A DNA stretch of 64,000 bases from Bradyrhizobium lupini (GCF_040939785.1 NZ_CP162553.1:1488001-1552000), one strand, 5' to 3'; shown: positions 17,780 through 27,329, counted from the stretch's first letter. The notes: a model not told the origin generated them from the sequence alone. A program made the numbers and translations.

Positions 17780-18697
17780 ATGGGGCGCGTCTTCGTCGCC
17801 GGCAGCATCAACATGGATGTGGTGGCGACAGCCGATCGCCATCCCAGGGTCGGCGAGACCGTCGCCGGCAAGCAGGTGCTGTATTTTCCGGGCGGCAAGG
17901 GCGCCAACCAGGCGGTGGCGGCGTCGCGGCTTGGCGCGCGGACCACGCTGATCGGCCGGCTGGGCAAGGATTTGTTCGGCGGTGAGCTGAGGACGTTCCT
18001 CGGCGCGCAAGGCATCGATCTCGGCGCGATCCGAGAGACGGCCGAGGCGCACACAGGCACGGCCATCATCACGGTGGCGGAGGCCGACAACACCATCGTC
18101 GTCATTCCCGGCAGCAATGCGCTTGTCGGCGTCGATGACGTCGCGGCCGTCCCGCTAGCCAAGGGCGACGTCGCGGTCAGCCAATTCGAGATCCCGCTGC
18201 CGACGATCGCCGCGTTCTTCCGGCGGGCTCGCGACATTGGCGCCACGACGCTGCTCAATCCGGCTCCGGCACAAACCATGTCTAGCGAATTGCTCGCGCT
18301 GATCGACATCCTCGTGCTGAACGAGACCGAGCTCGGCCTCCTCGCCGGCGTGGAGTTGTCCGACAGTGACGAGGCCGCGCGCATCCTCGACGTCGCACGA
18401 AAACTTCAGGCGCGCGAGGACCAGACCATCTGCGTGACCCTCGGCAAGCGCGGCGTGCTGGCGCTCGCGGGACGCGAGGAGATTTCGGTGCAAGGCCGCG
18501 TGGTGAAGGCGGTCGACACCACGGGCGCAGGCGATTGTTTTGTGGGAGCACTCGCGGCGCAACTCGCCGACGGCGTCGACTTGCGCGCAGCACTCGCCTT
18601 CGCCAATGCCGCCGCCTCGATCTCCGTGCAGCGCATGGGCGCGGGGCCGTCGATGCCGACGGCCGCGGAAGTCGCCGCCGTCCTCAATGCGAACTGA
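17780..18697 (+). CDS. Ribokinase-like PfkB kinase
   Basis: 305 aa. Ribokinase hallmarks are strong: GSINMDVVATADRHPRVGET at the N-terminus, FPGGKGANQAVAASRLGA near residue 35, and DTTGAGDCFVGALAAQLADG near residue 245 with the catalytic Asp. It would phosphorylate D-ribose or a related sugar. It ends exactly where the convergent flavoprotein gene ends: the stop codons at 18695-18697 and 18698-18700 abut, leaving no room for a terminator between them. Confidence 0.9.
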   Translation: MGRVFVAGSINMDVVATADRHPRVGETVAGKQVLYFPGGKGANQAVAASRLGARTTLIGRLGKDLFGGELRTFLGAQGIDLGAIRETAEAHTGTAIITVAEADNTIVVIPGSNALVGVDDVAAVPLAKGDVAVSQFEIPLPTIAAFFRRARDIGATTLLNPAPAQTMSSELLALIDILVLNETELGLLAGVELSDSDEAARILDVARKLQAREDQTICVTLGKRGVLALAGREEISVQGRVVKAVDTTGAGDCFVGALAAQLADGVDLRAALAFANAAASISVQRMGAGPSMPTAAEVAAVLNAN

Positions 18698-19918
18698 TCA
18701 CGCCAGCGCGCCCTTCAGATCGAAACTTTCGTCGGCGGCATGCTCCGGCGTGATCGAGCGATCCAGGCCGAACAGGCGGCGGCCGAACATGTGGTCGCCG
18801 GCACGGTTGATCGATTCGATGCCGAGCAGATTGTCGCCCTTGTAGCAGAACGCCGAGAATGCCTTCCTGGTGGGATCGCCGCGCAGGACGACGCGGTCGT
18901 AGCCGGTGGTGAGGCCCGCGATCTGGAGCTTGTCCTCGCCCTGGTCGCTCCAGAACCAGGGATGGCTGTCATAGGCCTTGCGGTCGCCGGTCAGCCGCGC
19001 CGCGAGGCAGCGCGCGTGATCGGTGGCATTCTGCACCGATTCCAGCCGCTGCGATCCGCCGAAGCGCGGGCTGTTGAACAGCGCGCAATCGCCGATCGCC
19101 GAGATATCAGGATCGGCCGTCGAGAGATATTCGTCGACGATGATCCCGGCCGCGACCGGCAGCCCCGCCTCCGCCGCAAGCTCGATGTTCGGCAGCACGC
19201 CGACGCCGACCACGACAAGATCCGCCGGCAAATGCCTTCCGTCGCTCAAGGAGACGCCGGTGACCTTGCCGTCCTCCGCCTCGATCGCGGTTGCTTGCAC
19301 GCCGAGGTGGATGCGGATGCCGGCCTCGCGATGCCGCGCCTGAAAATACTCCGACACCTCAGCCGTCACCGCGCGCGCCATCACGCGCGGGGCGAGTTCG
19401 AGCACGTCGACCTCTAGCCCCTTGATGCGCGCGGTGGCCGCGAATTCGAGGCCGATGAAGCCGGCGCCGATCACCACGACCCGCGTCTTTGACGGCATGA
19501 TCTGCCGCAGCACCTCGCTGTCGTCGAGGATGCGCAGATATTTCACGTCGGGAAGGTTCGCATTGGGCAGATCGAGCAGCCGGTTGCGGGCGCCGGTCGC
19601 CAGCACGAGGTGGCCGTAGGGCAGCGGCCTGCCCGAGGCGAGCAGCACCTTGCGCCCCGCGCGGTCGATCGACACGGCGCGGCCCGCGACCAGCTCGATG
19701 CTCTGGTCCTGGTAGAATTTCCCCGGCCGGAACATCAGGCTCTCCGGCCCGGCGGTCCCCTTGATGTAAGCCTTGGACAAAGGCGGCCGCTGATAGGGCA
19801 GATGCGCCTCGTCGTTGATCAGGCAGATAGCAGCGGAAAATCCCGCCTGACGCAGCGATGCCGCCACCTGGTAGCCGCCATGGCCGGCACCGATAATGAC
19901 CACCGGACCGTCCGTCAT
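18698..19918 (-). CDS. FAD-dependent ferredoxin/rubredoxin reductase-like oxidoreductase
   Basis: 406 aa from MTDGPVVIIGAG (19930 is an alternative start). Two dinucleotide-binding motifs are present: VIIGAGHGGYQVAASL for FAD and VVVIGAGFIGLEFAA near residue 150 for NAD(P)H. The FAD motif ISAIGDCALF and the C-terminal reductase domain SVQNATDHARCLAARL ... PWFWSDQGEDKLQIAG match putidaredoxin/rhodocoxin-reductase proteins that feed electrons to P450 or dioxygenase systems. It could serve the P450 at 5.9 kb, though 11 kb separates them and no ferredoxin is seen. Confidence 0.9.
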   Translation of the reverse strand: MTDGPVVIIGAGHGGYQVAASLRQAGFSAAICLINDEAHLPYQRPPLSKAYIKGTAGPESLMFRPGKFYQDQSIELVAGRAVSIDRAGRKVLLASGRPLPYGHLVLATGARNRLLDLPNANLPDVKYLRILDDSEVLRQIMPSKTRVVVIGAGFIGLEFAATARIKGLEVDVLELAPRVMARAVTAEVSEYFQARHREAGIRIHLGVQATAIEAEDGKVTGVSLSDGRHLPADLVVVGVGVLPNIELAAEAGLPVAAGIIVDEYLSTADPDISAIGDCALFNSPRFGGSQRLESVQNATDHARCLAARLTGDRKAYDSHPWFWSDQGEDKLQIAGLTTGYDRVVLRGDPTRKAFSAFCYKGDNLLGIESINRAGDHMFGRRLFGLDRSITPEHAADESFDLKGALA

Positions 19919-20143
19919 TGGACAGCCCATTTCCGCAAGACACGAGCGTCACCCATGTCGTCTCCTCTCGCGCTGATTTTGGCTTGCTTGCCCAGGAGGA
20001 GCCGGCGCTCGTGTCCGTCCCTGACGAAGGCAGGTCCATTTGAACCTATCGTTCCGGCTTGCGCAAGGGCGCCTGCCGGGGATTGTCACCCCTCGCCTTC
20101 TGCGATTTAGTCGCACGAACGACCTCATGCCGGGGATTTCAAG

Positions 20144-20938
20144 ATGCCAGCTCCCGTCTCCCAGCCCGACGATCCCGCCTTGCTGCGGATCGACGGGCCG
20201 ATCGCGACCATCACGCTCAACCGGCCCGCCGCGTTCAACTCGATCAATCTGGCGATTGCACAACAGCTCGAACAGCTCGCGGCTTACATTGAGGGCGCCG
20301 ACGACATCAGGGTCGTGGTCCTCGAAGGCGAAGGCCGCGCCTTCTCGGCTGGCGGCGATCTGCAGACGATCGGCGCCGCCGCCGAAGCGGGCACGGTGAC
20401 GCCGGTCGTCGGCGAGCTGTTGAAGCACTATCACGCCTTCATCGAGATCCTCCGGCGCATGCCGAAGGTCTCGCTGTCCAGCGTGCACGGCTCGGCGGCC
20501 GGCGCCGGCATGGGCCTCGCCTTCGTCACCGATCTCTGCATCGCCGCCGAGGATGCCAAATTCACGCCGGCCTATGCCAAGATCGGCGTCTCGCCGGATG
20601 GCGGATCTACGGTCGGCATCGTCAACACGGTCGGCTCCCGCCGCGCGCTGCAGATTTTCCTGGCCGAGGATAATTTTACCGCGCAGCAGGCCCATGAATG
20701 GGGTCTGGTTGCGAAGCTCGTTCCCGCCGCCGAGTTGAAGGCGGCAACGCGAACCCTCGCCGAGCGGCTGGCGCAGAACCCGCTCGCCGCGATTGCCGGC
20801 ACCAAGTCGCTGGTCTACCAGGCCGCCACGACCCCGGTGAAGCAGCAGCTCGACGCCGAGGAGCACAAGATCATCATGGCGATGAACACTGCGGAGTTTC
20901 GAACCGCCGTGAAGAAATTCACCAGCAAGAGCAAGTAG
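20144..20938 (+). CDS. Enoyl-CoA hydratase/isomerase family protein
   Basis: 264-aa crotonase-fold protein. The oxyanion-hole strands are visible in GEGRAFSAGGDLQTIG and HGSAAGAGMGLAFVTDLCIA, with the region AKFTPAYAKIGVSPDGGSTV following. It acts on an acyl-CoA; whether it hydrates, isomerises or cleaves is unclear. It is convergent with the TRAP large-subunit gene (18-bp gap) and is not obviously part of a fatty-acid operon here. Confidence 0.9.
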   Translation: MPAPVSQPDDPALLRIDGPIATITLNRPAAFNSINLAIAQQLEQLAAYIEGADDIRVVVLEGEGRAFSAGGDLQTIGAAAEAGTVTPVVGELLKHYHAFIEILRRMPKVSLSSVHGSAAGAGMGLAFVTDLCIAAEDAKFTPAYAKIGVSPDGGSTVGIVNTVGSRRALQIFLAEDNFTAQQAHEWGLVAKLVPAAELKAATRTLAERLAQNPLAAIAGTKSLVYQAATTPVKQQLDAEEHKIIMAMNTAEFRTAVKKFTSKSK

Positions 20939-20955
20939 CGTTCACTCGAGCAGGC

Positions 20956-22296
20956 TTACTTGGGACAGATATAGCCCGTGCCCGCCGGCGACTTGAAGCA
21001 TCCGACCGATTCCGGCAGCACTTTCTGCGGCAGCCACAGCACCACACTCGGGAAATAGATCGCAAACGCGATCGTCCCGAGGAACACCAGATAGATCGGC
21101 AAAGCGGCGCGTAGCGCCTTTGCGAAACTGACGCCGACGAATTTCGAGGCCATCAGCAGCACCAAGCCGTAAGGCGGCGTGATCAGGCCGAAGGCGAGCG
21201 TGGCGATCAGCACCACGCCCATATGCACGGCGTTGATGTCGCCGGCTTCCGTCAGTGTGTTGACCAGCGGCATGAAAATGATGATGGTCGGCACCGGCTC
21301 GATGAAATCGCCGACGACCGTGAACAGCAGCACCATCAGCAGCATGATCAGATGCGGGTCGTTGCCGGCGAGCGAGGTGATGACTTCGGCGATGTAGCTT
21401 GCACCGCGCAAATAGGCGAGCATCCAGCCGAACGCATTGGCGGCGCCGATCGTGATCAGCGGCAGCGAGAAGATCAGGCCGGCGAGACAGAAATCGTACG
21501 GAATCTTCCTGATATGCCCGCGGTTGAGCGCTGGGATCACGACGACGACAATCCAGACCACGGCGACGACACCGGCTTCCGTCGGCGTGAACCAGCCGGT
21601 CAGGATGCCCCCCAACAGGATCACCGGAATCATCAGCGGCAGCGCCGCATCGCCGGCCGCGAACACCACCTGCCGCAGCGGCGCGCGCGGCTTGCGCAGG
21701 CCGGACGGGCCGAAGAAATAGCAATAGATCATCAACCCGAAGCCGATCATCAGGCCCGGCACGACGCCTGCCATGAACAGGCCGGCGATCGAGACATTGC
21801 CGACGGCGCCATAGACCACCGCGGTGATGCTCGGCGGCACCAGCGCCGCGATGGTCGATGCGGATGCGATGATCGCGGCGATGAAGGCGGGCTCGTAACC
21901 CTCGCGCTTCATCGGGCCGCCCAGAGCGCGGCTCATCACAGCGACGTCGGCCGTGGTCGAGCCCGACATTTCCGAGAAGAACATACTGAAGACGACCACG
22001 ACCTGCGACAGGCCGCCTCTGATGTGGCCAACGAGGGACACCGAGAGGTTGGCTATTCGAACCACCACATTGGCCGAGCTCATGAGCTCGCCGACCAGCA
22101 GGAAGAACGGGATCGCCAGCAGCGCCTCGGAATCGACGCCGTCGAAGACTTTTTGGATGATCGCGGCGAGCGAGACGTCCGACAGCAGCGCGCCGATGAA
22201 GACGCCGGCCATCAGCGAGAACGGCACGGGCACGCCGAGATAGCCGAACGACAGGAAGCAGACCGTCATCAACGCCAGAACAAGGAGTGCGCTCAC
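20956..22296 (-). CDS. TRAP transporter large permease (DctM family)
   Basis: 446-aa membrane protein with about twelve hydrophobic stretches (LLVLALMTVCFLSFGYLGV at the start) and the DctM features FFSEMSGSTTADVAVMS and ITPPYGLVLLMASKF. It couples sodium or proton flow to uptake of organic acids delivered by a periplasmic binding protein. Its ATG overlaps the stop of the small-subunit gene. The C-terminus (CFKSPAGTGYICPK) extends slightly beyond the family core. The cognate binding-protein gene upstream is frameshifted. Confidence 0.93.
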   Translation of the reverse strand: MSALLVLALMTVCFLSFGYLGVPVPFSLMAGVFIGALLSDVSLAAIIQKVFDGVDSEALLAIPFFLLVGELMSSANVVVRIANLSVSLVGHIRGGLSQVVVVFSMFFSEMSGSTTADVAVMSRALGGPMKREGYEPAFIAAIIASASTIAALVPPSITAVVYGAVGNVSIAGLFMAGVVPGLMIGFGLMIYCYFFGPSGLRKPRAPLRQVVFAAGDAALPLMIPVILLGGILTGWFTPTEAGVVAVVWIVVVVIPALNRGHIRKIPYDFCLAGLIFSLPLITIGAANAFGWMLAYLRGASYIAEVITSLAGNDPHLIMLLMVLLFTVVGDFIEPVPTIIIFMPLVNTLTEAGDINAVHMGVVLIATLAFGLITPPYGLVLLMASKFVGVSFAKALRAALPIYLVFLGTIAFAIYFPSVVLWLPQKVLPESVGCFKSPAGTGYICPK

Positions 22297-22877
22297 GGCT
22301 GCGCCCTCATCTGCGCGTCGGTGATAACAGGCGCCCCGTCATCCTCTTCGGGTGGCTCGGGGTGGTCAAAGCCGTTGCGCAGACCGTTGACGAGCTGCTC
22401 GATGGTGAACAGGCCGATCAGCACGCCCGACAGAGGGATGATCGCGTAGAGCGAGGCGATCGGCGTGCCCGACGGCAGGCGGAAACTGCCGAAGCCGCGG
22501 AGATAGTTCTGATATCCGTACAAGATCAGGCAGAAGGCGACGCCGAGCACCACGATCCGGATGATGACTTCGACGATCAGACGCGGCGTGCCGTGCATCG
22601 CCTCGGAGATCGCGGTGAGATAGAGGTGGTCGTTGCGCCGGGTCGCGGCCGCGGTGCCGACGAAAATCGCATAGATGAACAGCGTCGAGGTCACTTCCTG
22701 GAGCCAGAGCCAGGGATGGCCGATGGTACGGGTGACGATGTCGGCGGTCACCGACAGCGAGAAGCCGAAGCAGAGCACGCCGCAGAGGATCATCAAGGCG
22801 AGCTCGAGCCAGTCCAGCCCGCGCCATTTGAGGTGCCGTTGGCGTTGCACCAGCAGTTTGTCGGCGATTGTCATCAC
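22293..22877 (-). CDS. TRAP transporter small permease (DctQ family)
   Basis: 194 aa with four predicted membrane helices, e.g. LALMILCGVLCFGFSLSVTADI, LFIYAIFVGTAAATRR and YAIIPLSGVLIGLFTIEQLV. DctQ hallmark residues W..E.T and G.....RN.HL are present as WLWLQEVTS and GTAAATRRNDHLYL. It partners the large subunit downstream (ATGA overlap). Unusually, a long palindrome separates it from the binding-protein gene. Confidence 0.9.
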   Translation of the reverse strand: MMTIADKLLVQRQRHLKWRGLDWLELALMILCGVLCFGFSLSVTADIVTRTIGHPWLWLQEVTSTLFIYAIFVGTAAATRRNDHLYLTAISEAMHGTPRLIVEVIIRIVVLGVAFCLILYGYQNYLRGFGSFRLPSGTPIASLYAIIPLSGVLIGLFTIEQLVNGLRNGFDHPEPPEEDDGAPVITDAQMRAQP

Positions 22878-22883
22878 TATCCC

Positions 22884-23003
22884 CGTCGTCCCGGCGAAAG
22901 CCGCGACCCATACCCCCAGCTGCGTGTGGCCAAAGCAAGCTGGCGGCTATCCTGCCCCAAGCTCCGCCGCGGCGTATGGGTCCCGGCTTTCGCCGGGACG
23001 ACG
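22884..23003. repeat. Long intergenic palindrome, family C
   Basis: About 120 bp with outer arms CGTCGTCCCGGCGAAAGCC and GGCTTTCGCCGGGACGACG, inner arms GACCCATAC/GTATGGGTC and a variable centre. It lies inside the TRAP operon between binding protein and small permease, where the RNA hairpin could dampen downstream transcription or stabilise upstream mRNA. Confidence 0.85.
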
Positions 23004-23023
23004 CGGAGGCAACGGTACGCGGC

Positions 23024-24029
23024 CTAGTTGATCGAGCGGATCAAATCCTTGATCTTCTCGGCGTGCGGGCCGAGCTCCTTGGCGAGCTTGTCGAGATAGG
23101 GATCGGCGGTCGCCGTGAAGGTCTTCTTGTCGACGTTGTCGACGATCTTCACGCCCATCTTCTTCAGCTTCTCTGCCGCGGTGCGTTCGAGGTCGAAGGC
23201 CTTCTGCGGCTCCTTGAGCTGACCTCGTTCCCCGCCGCCTGGACCCATCCCTTCTGCTCGGCCGACAGGCTCTGCCAGAGCTTGTCCGAGATGAACACCA
23301 GCGCGTTGTTGGCTTCGTGCTCGGTGATATTCAGGACCGGCGCGACCTCGTAGTGCTTGTTGACGAGGTAGACATTGATGCTGTTCTCGGCGACGTCGAC
23401 GACGCCGGTCTGCAGGCTCGTGTAGACGCTGCCGAACGGCATGTGCACGGTCTGGGCGCCGTAGGCCGGGAACATGGTGTCCTCGGTCGCAGTCGCCTGC
23501 ACCCGGATCTTCAGGCCCTTGATGTCGCCGACATTGTGGATCTCCCTCTTCGAGTACATGTGGCGCACGCCCTGCGACCCCGTCGCGATCACATGCAGGC
23601 CCTGCGTGGTCTCGTCGATCATGGTCTTGAGCGCCTCGAACACTTTTGGATCGGCCAGACCCTTGACCACGTGGTTCTCGTCGCGGAACAGGAAGTGCAA
23701 CGACATCACGCCCGCTTGCGGCGAGATCGTCGCGGTGTTCGCCGAGGAGATGATCGAGAACTCGACGTCGCCCGCCTTCACGAGCTGGAGCACCTGCGGC
23801 TCCTGCCCGAGCTGCGCGCCCGGATATTGATCGATGATCATGGTGCCTTTGCTCAATTCCTTGAGCTTTTCGGCAAAGAGGTCGCCCGCGATGGAGTAGC
23901 CGGTATTGCGCGGCTGGTCGTAGGCGAAGCGATAATGCTTCACCTCCTGCGCAGATGCGCCCGTGACGAACAGGATTGCGGCCGTTGCCGCCAGCCGATG
24001 TAGAATCTTGGCATGGATCGTGCGATCAT
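23024..24029 (-). pseudogene. TRAP transporter substrate-binding protein (DctP family), frameshifted
   Basis: Periplasmic binding protein for the TRAP system downstream. The core (signal ATAAILFVTGASAQ, then HYRFAYDQPRNTGYSI, GLKIRVQATATEDTMFPAYG) reads in one frame, but that frame has no ATG, GTG or TTG start after the dehydratase gene. The only well-spaced ATG (24029, after AGGGGGAAACG) is in a different frame, implying one missing base near 24015-24027. A second break lies near 23216-23226: the tail LKEPQKAFDLERTAAEKLKK ... DLIRSIN continues in another frame to 23024, again as if one base were missing. Either the gene is decaying or the assembly has local indels. Confidence 0.75.
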
Positions 24030-24091
24030 CGTTTCCCCCTGTTTTAACGCCCGCCGCTTTAGCGGTCTGGGCTACGCTTCCGGGTGGTTGG

Positions 24092-25825
24092 TCACCCTCT
24101 CTTAGTTTTCTGCTCAGTCTTCTTCCCAGTCCTCTGCATGAAATCGAAATCGCAGCCCTCGTCGGCCTGCATGATGGTCTCGTTGAACAGCCACGCATAG
24201 CCGCGCCGCGCCTCATCCGGCGCAGCCGCGGGCTTCAATGCCGTACGCCGCCGTTCCAGCTCGGTAGCATCCACCAGAAGCTCGATGCTGCGCTTGGCGA
24301 CGTCGAGTCGGATCATGTCGCCGTTCTTCACCAGCGCCAGCGGGCCGCCGACGGCGGATTCCGGAGTGATGTGCAGCACGATGGTGCCGAATGCGGTGCC
24401 GCTCATGCGCGCATCCGAAATGCGCACCATGTCCTTGGTCCCAGCGCGCGCGAGCTTCTTCGGGATCGGCAGATAGCCCGCCTCCGGCATGCCGGGCGCG
24501 CCCTTGGGGCCGGCGTTGCGCAGCACCAGCACGTCATCGGCCGTGACGTCGAGATCGGGATCGTCCACCCGCAGCGTCATATCCTCGACGGATTCGAACA
24601 CCACCGCACGGCCCGTGTGTTGCAGCAGCTTTGGGCTCGCGGCGGATTGCTTGATGACTGCGCCGCGCGGCGCGAGATTGCCGTGCAGGACGGCGAGGCC
24701 GCCTTCCTTCTTGATCGGATTGTCCCGCGGACGGATCGCGTCCTGGCCGGGCACGTCTTCCGCGTTCGCCGCGATATCGCGCAGCGTCTGGCCGGTGATC
24801 GTCTTGGCATCGAGATCGACGAGATCGCCGAGTTGCGCCAGCAGTTTCGGCACGCCGCCGGCGTGATGGAAATGCTCCATGTAATGCTCGCCGGACGGCT
24901 TGAGATCGACCAGCACCGGCACCTCGCGGCCAATCTGGTCGAACACCCCGAGGTCGAGCCGGTGTGGCGAACGATGTGCCATCGCGGTCAAATGGATCAG
25001 GCCGTTGGTCGAGCCGCCGATCGCCTGGAGCACGACCTGGGCATTCTTAAAAGATGCCGGCGTCAGCACCTCGCTCGGCTTCGGACCTTTGGTCTTGGCC
25101 ATCTCGGCGGCCACCCTGCCGCTCGCCTCGGCAAGGCGAAAGCGCTCCGCATGCGGGGCGGGAATCGTCGCGCTCATCGGCAGCGACAGGCCCATGGCCT
25201 CGATCATGCAGGCCATGGTGGAGGCGGTGCCCATCACCATGCAGGTGCCGACCGACGGCGCAAGGCGGCCGTTCACCGCCTCGATCTCGACATCATCCAT
25301 TTCGCCGGCGCGATACTTGCCCCAGAGGCGACGGCAATCGGTGCAGGCGCCCAGCACCTCGCCCTTGTGATGACCAACCACCATGGGGCCAACGGGGATG
25401 ACCACCGTCGGCAGGTCGGCGCTGATCGCCGCCATCACCTGCGCAGGAAGAGTCTTGTCGCAGCCGCCGATGACGATCACCGAATCCATCGGCTGCGCGC
25501 GGATCATCTCCTCGGTGTCCATCGCCATCAGATTGCGCAGATACATCGAGGTCGGATGCGCAAAACTCTCCGCGATCGAGATCGTCGGGAACACGAACGG
25601 CATCGCGCCCGACAGCATCACGCCGCGCTTGGCGGCCTCGATGATCTGCGGGACGTTGCCGTGGCAGGGATTGTAGTCGCTATAGGTGTTGGTGATGCCG
25701 ACGATCGGACGCTCCAGCGCGTCGTCGGAATAGCCCATGGCCTTGATGAACGCCTTGCGCAGGAACAGCGAGAAGCCGGCATCGCCATAGCTCGTCAGCC
25801 CTTTGCGCAACCCACTCGTCATCAT
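24092..25825 (-). CDS. IlvD/Edd family dehydratase (sugar-acid dehydratase)
   Basis: 577-aa iron-sulfur dehydratase. Cluster-binding cysteines appear in NTYSDYNPCHGN, GGCDKTLPAQ and GTCMVMGTASTMACM. The length and the RGYAWLFNETIMQADEGCDFDFM tail match the L-arabinonate/D-fuconate/aldonate dehydratase subgroup rather than biosynthetic IlvD. It would form a 2-keto-3-deoxy acid. It lies upstream of a TRAP uptake operon on the same strand and divergent from a GntR regulator, with uronate dehydrogenase and lactonase genes 4-6 kb away. Either of two adjacent Met codons could be the start. Confidence 0.9.
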   Translation of the reverse strand: MMTSGLRKGLTSYGDAGFSLFLRKAFIKAMGYSDDALERPIVGITNTYSDYNPCHGNVPQIIEAAKRGVMLSGAMPFVFPTISIAESFAHPTSMYLRNLMAMDTEEMIRAQPMDSVIVIGGCDKTLPAQVMAAISADLPTVVIPVGPMVVGHHKGEVLGACTDCRRLWGKYRAGEMDDVEIEAVNGRLAPSVGTCMVMGTASTMACMIEAMGLSLPMSATIPAPHAERFRLAEASGRVAAEMAKTKGPKPSEVLTPASFKNAQVVLQAIGGSTNGLIHLTAMAHRSPHRLDLGVFDQIGREVPVLVDLKPSGEHYMEHFHHAGGVPKLLAQLGDLVDLDAKTITGQTLRDIAANAEDVPGQDAIRPRDNPIKKEGGLAVLHGNLAPRGAVIKQSAASPKLLQHTGRAVVFESVEDMTLRVDDPDLDVTADDVLVLRNAGPKGAPGMPEAGYLPIPKKLARAGTKDMVRISDARMSGTAFGTIVLHITPESAVGGPLALVKNGDMIRLDVAKRSIELLVDATELERRRTALKPAAAPDEARRGYAWLFNETIMQADEGCDFDFMQRTGKKTEQKTKRG

Positions 25826-25866
25826 ACCACTCCCATTACCGGGTCATTGTCCTACAGATTGCCCCT

Positions 25867-25945
25867 TGATTGTCAATAAGACAGACGTTAAACCTGCCAT
25901 TTACCCGTGTTGCGCGCTGGTGGGAGACCAGATTATTGACAATCA
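25867..25945. promoter_or_regulatory. Candidate GntR operator pair in divergent promoter
   Basis: A 13-bp perfect inverted repeat: TGATTGTCAATAA at 25867-25879 and TTATTGACAATCA at 25933-25945, with 53 bp between. It lies in the gap between the dehydratase and GntR genes. A further ATTGTC half-site lies at 25848-25853. Looping or cooperative binding by the GntR dimer is the likely use; inference from position and symmetry. Confidence 0.55.
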
Positions 25946-25998
25946 GGGCCTTCCCTGCTCCACAGGACGAACCGGCCAAGCGCCGGGAGGCCGAGGGC

Positions 25999-26694
25999 AT
26001 GTCCGACATTCACATCGCAGACGCCACGATGGTCCGGCGCGACGATCCGGACGACATCGTCGCGCGGCTCGAAGAGGACATCATCTTCGGCCGACTTGCG
26101 CCAGGCGCGCGCCTCACAGAGGACGCGCTGATGTCGGCTTACGGCACTTCGCGCCATTTCGTGCGGCAGGCCTTGGTGGATGCGGAGCGCCGGGGCATCG
26201 TCCGCCGCGAGAAGAATGTCGGCGCCACCGTGCGGTTTTACTCGGCCGAAGAGGTCCGGCAGATCTACGAGGTCCGGGAGATGCTGACCCGGCAGGCGGC
26301 GCTGATGATCCCCCTGCCCGCACAGCAAGGCCTGATCGACGAGCTCTCTGCATTGCAGCGGCAATATTGCGCGAGAGCGGATTTGCAGGACCTGCGCGGC
26401 ATCCATGAAGCCAACGACGCCTTCCACCTCGCGCTGTTCTCGGCCTGCAGCAATCCATATCTGGTGCGCTCGCTGCAGCACTACATGAACCTGACCCTGC
26501 CGATGCGCGCCAAGAATCTCGCCGACAGCGACGGGCTGGCACAATCGCGCCGCCAGCACGAGCTCATGATCGAGCTGTTGAAGGGCCGCGACAGCTGGGC
26601 GCTGGCGCAGCTGTGTGTGGATCACATGCAGTTCAGCAAGAAGGATTACCTGGCGCGGATTGGGGATGAGCGAGCCGAGGGCCCGCGTTCATAG
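25999..26694 (+). CDS. GntR family regulator (FadR/FCD subfamily)
   Basis: 231 aa from the ATG at 25999, preceded by GGGAGG and GAGGG. The N-terminal winged helix is seen in LTEDALMSAYGTSRHFVRQA followed by the wing VRREKNVGATVRF. The C-terminal FCD ligand domain begins YEVREMLTRQAALMIPL and contains the metal-binding His/Asp pattern (EANDAFHLALF). It is divergent from the sugar-acid dehydratase and probably controls it and the TRAP genes in response to a uronate- or aldonate-type metabolite. Confidence 0.9.
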   Translation: MSDIHIADATMVRRDDPDDIVARLEEDIIFGRLAPGARLTEDALMSAYGTSRHFVRQALVDAERRGIVRREKNVGATVRFYSAEEVRQIYEVREMLTRQAALMIPLPAQQGLIDELSALQRQYCARADLQDLRGIHEANDAFHLALFSACSNPYLVRSLQHYMNLTLPMRAKNLADSDGLAQSRRQHELMIELLKGRDSWALAQLCVDHMQFSKKDYLARIGDERAEGPRS

Positions 26695-26874
26695 ATGGGA
26701 GACGTTCGCTTCTCGCGGTGGTGCAGTTCACGCGGTAAGGGCGCGCTGGATTACCCGCAATTGCAGGCCGCACGAGCCCATTCGGGCAATAACGCCCGCA
26801 GTCCACAACTTCCGGGGAACCTATGGTCGGCTTGGTACTTGGTCTTGCACCAATCCCCCACCATAGGAGCTGCC

Positions 26875-27291
26875 ATGATTTGCCGTTTAGTCGGAGCCGC
26901 CGCTGTTGCCGTCGCCGTCCTGCTTCCCGTAACGACCCAGGCCCAGGGCGTTCCCGGAGGCGTCGAACGCGGTGCGCGGGATGGTGAGCGAGCGGCAGGG
27001 CCTGTCGGTGCAGTTGTGGGTGGCGTCGTCGGCGGAGTCGTTGGCGGCGTGGCGGGAGTCCTTGGTGTCGATCAACGTCCTCGCTTTCACTCCTACGTCG
27101 TCGAACAGCGGCGGCCCTCATATCAGTACCGCGAGGATGTGAGAGTCGGGGCGGTTCTTCCGGAAGAGGGCGTGACCTATTACGAGGTGCCGCCCGAGTA
27201 CGGCGCCCGTGAGTATCGTTACACGGTGGTGAACGGTCGCACGGTTCTGGTCGAACCGCGAACCCACCGGATCGTTGAGATCGTCGAATAA
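26875..27291 (+). CDS. Secreted DUF1236-type protein
   Basis: 138 aa with a signal peptide (MICRLVGAAAVAVAVLLPVTTQAQG), then a glycine/valine-rich segment around residues 42-62 (VGAVVGGVVGGVVGGVAG) resembling a glycine-zipper membrane insert, and a C-terminal DUF1236-like module (VLPEEGVTYYEVPPEYG ... YTVVNGRTVLVEPRTHRIV). Function of the family is unknown. A hairpin terminator follows directly. A second protein of this type is encoded at 61.6 kb. Confidence 0.8.
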   Translation: MICRLVGAAAVAVAVLLPVTTQAQGVPGGVERGARDGERAAGPVGAVVGGVVGGVVGGVAGVLGVDQRPRFHSYVVEQRRPSYQYREDVRVGAVLPEEGVTYYEVPPEYGAREYRYTVVNGRTVLVEPRTHRIVEIVE

Positions 27292-27299
27292 CAACCAAG

Positions 27300-27329
27300 G
27301 GGCCGTCTTTCGAGACGGCCCTTTCGTTT
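27300..27329 (+). terminator. Rho-independent terminator after the DUF1236 gene
   Basis: GGGCCGTCT-TTCG-AGACGGCCC, a 9-bp stem with a UUCG tetraloop followed by a T-rich tail (TTTCGTTT), 8 bp after the stop codon. Confidence 0.85.

Noticed and set aside
25866..25876. TTGATTGTCAA as a FixK box
   Set aside because: Spacing between TTGA and TCAA is 3 instead of 6; better explained as part of the 13-bp inverted repeat.
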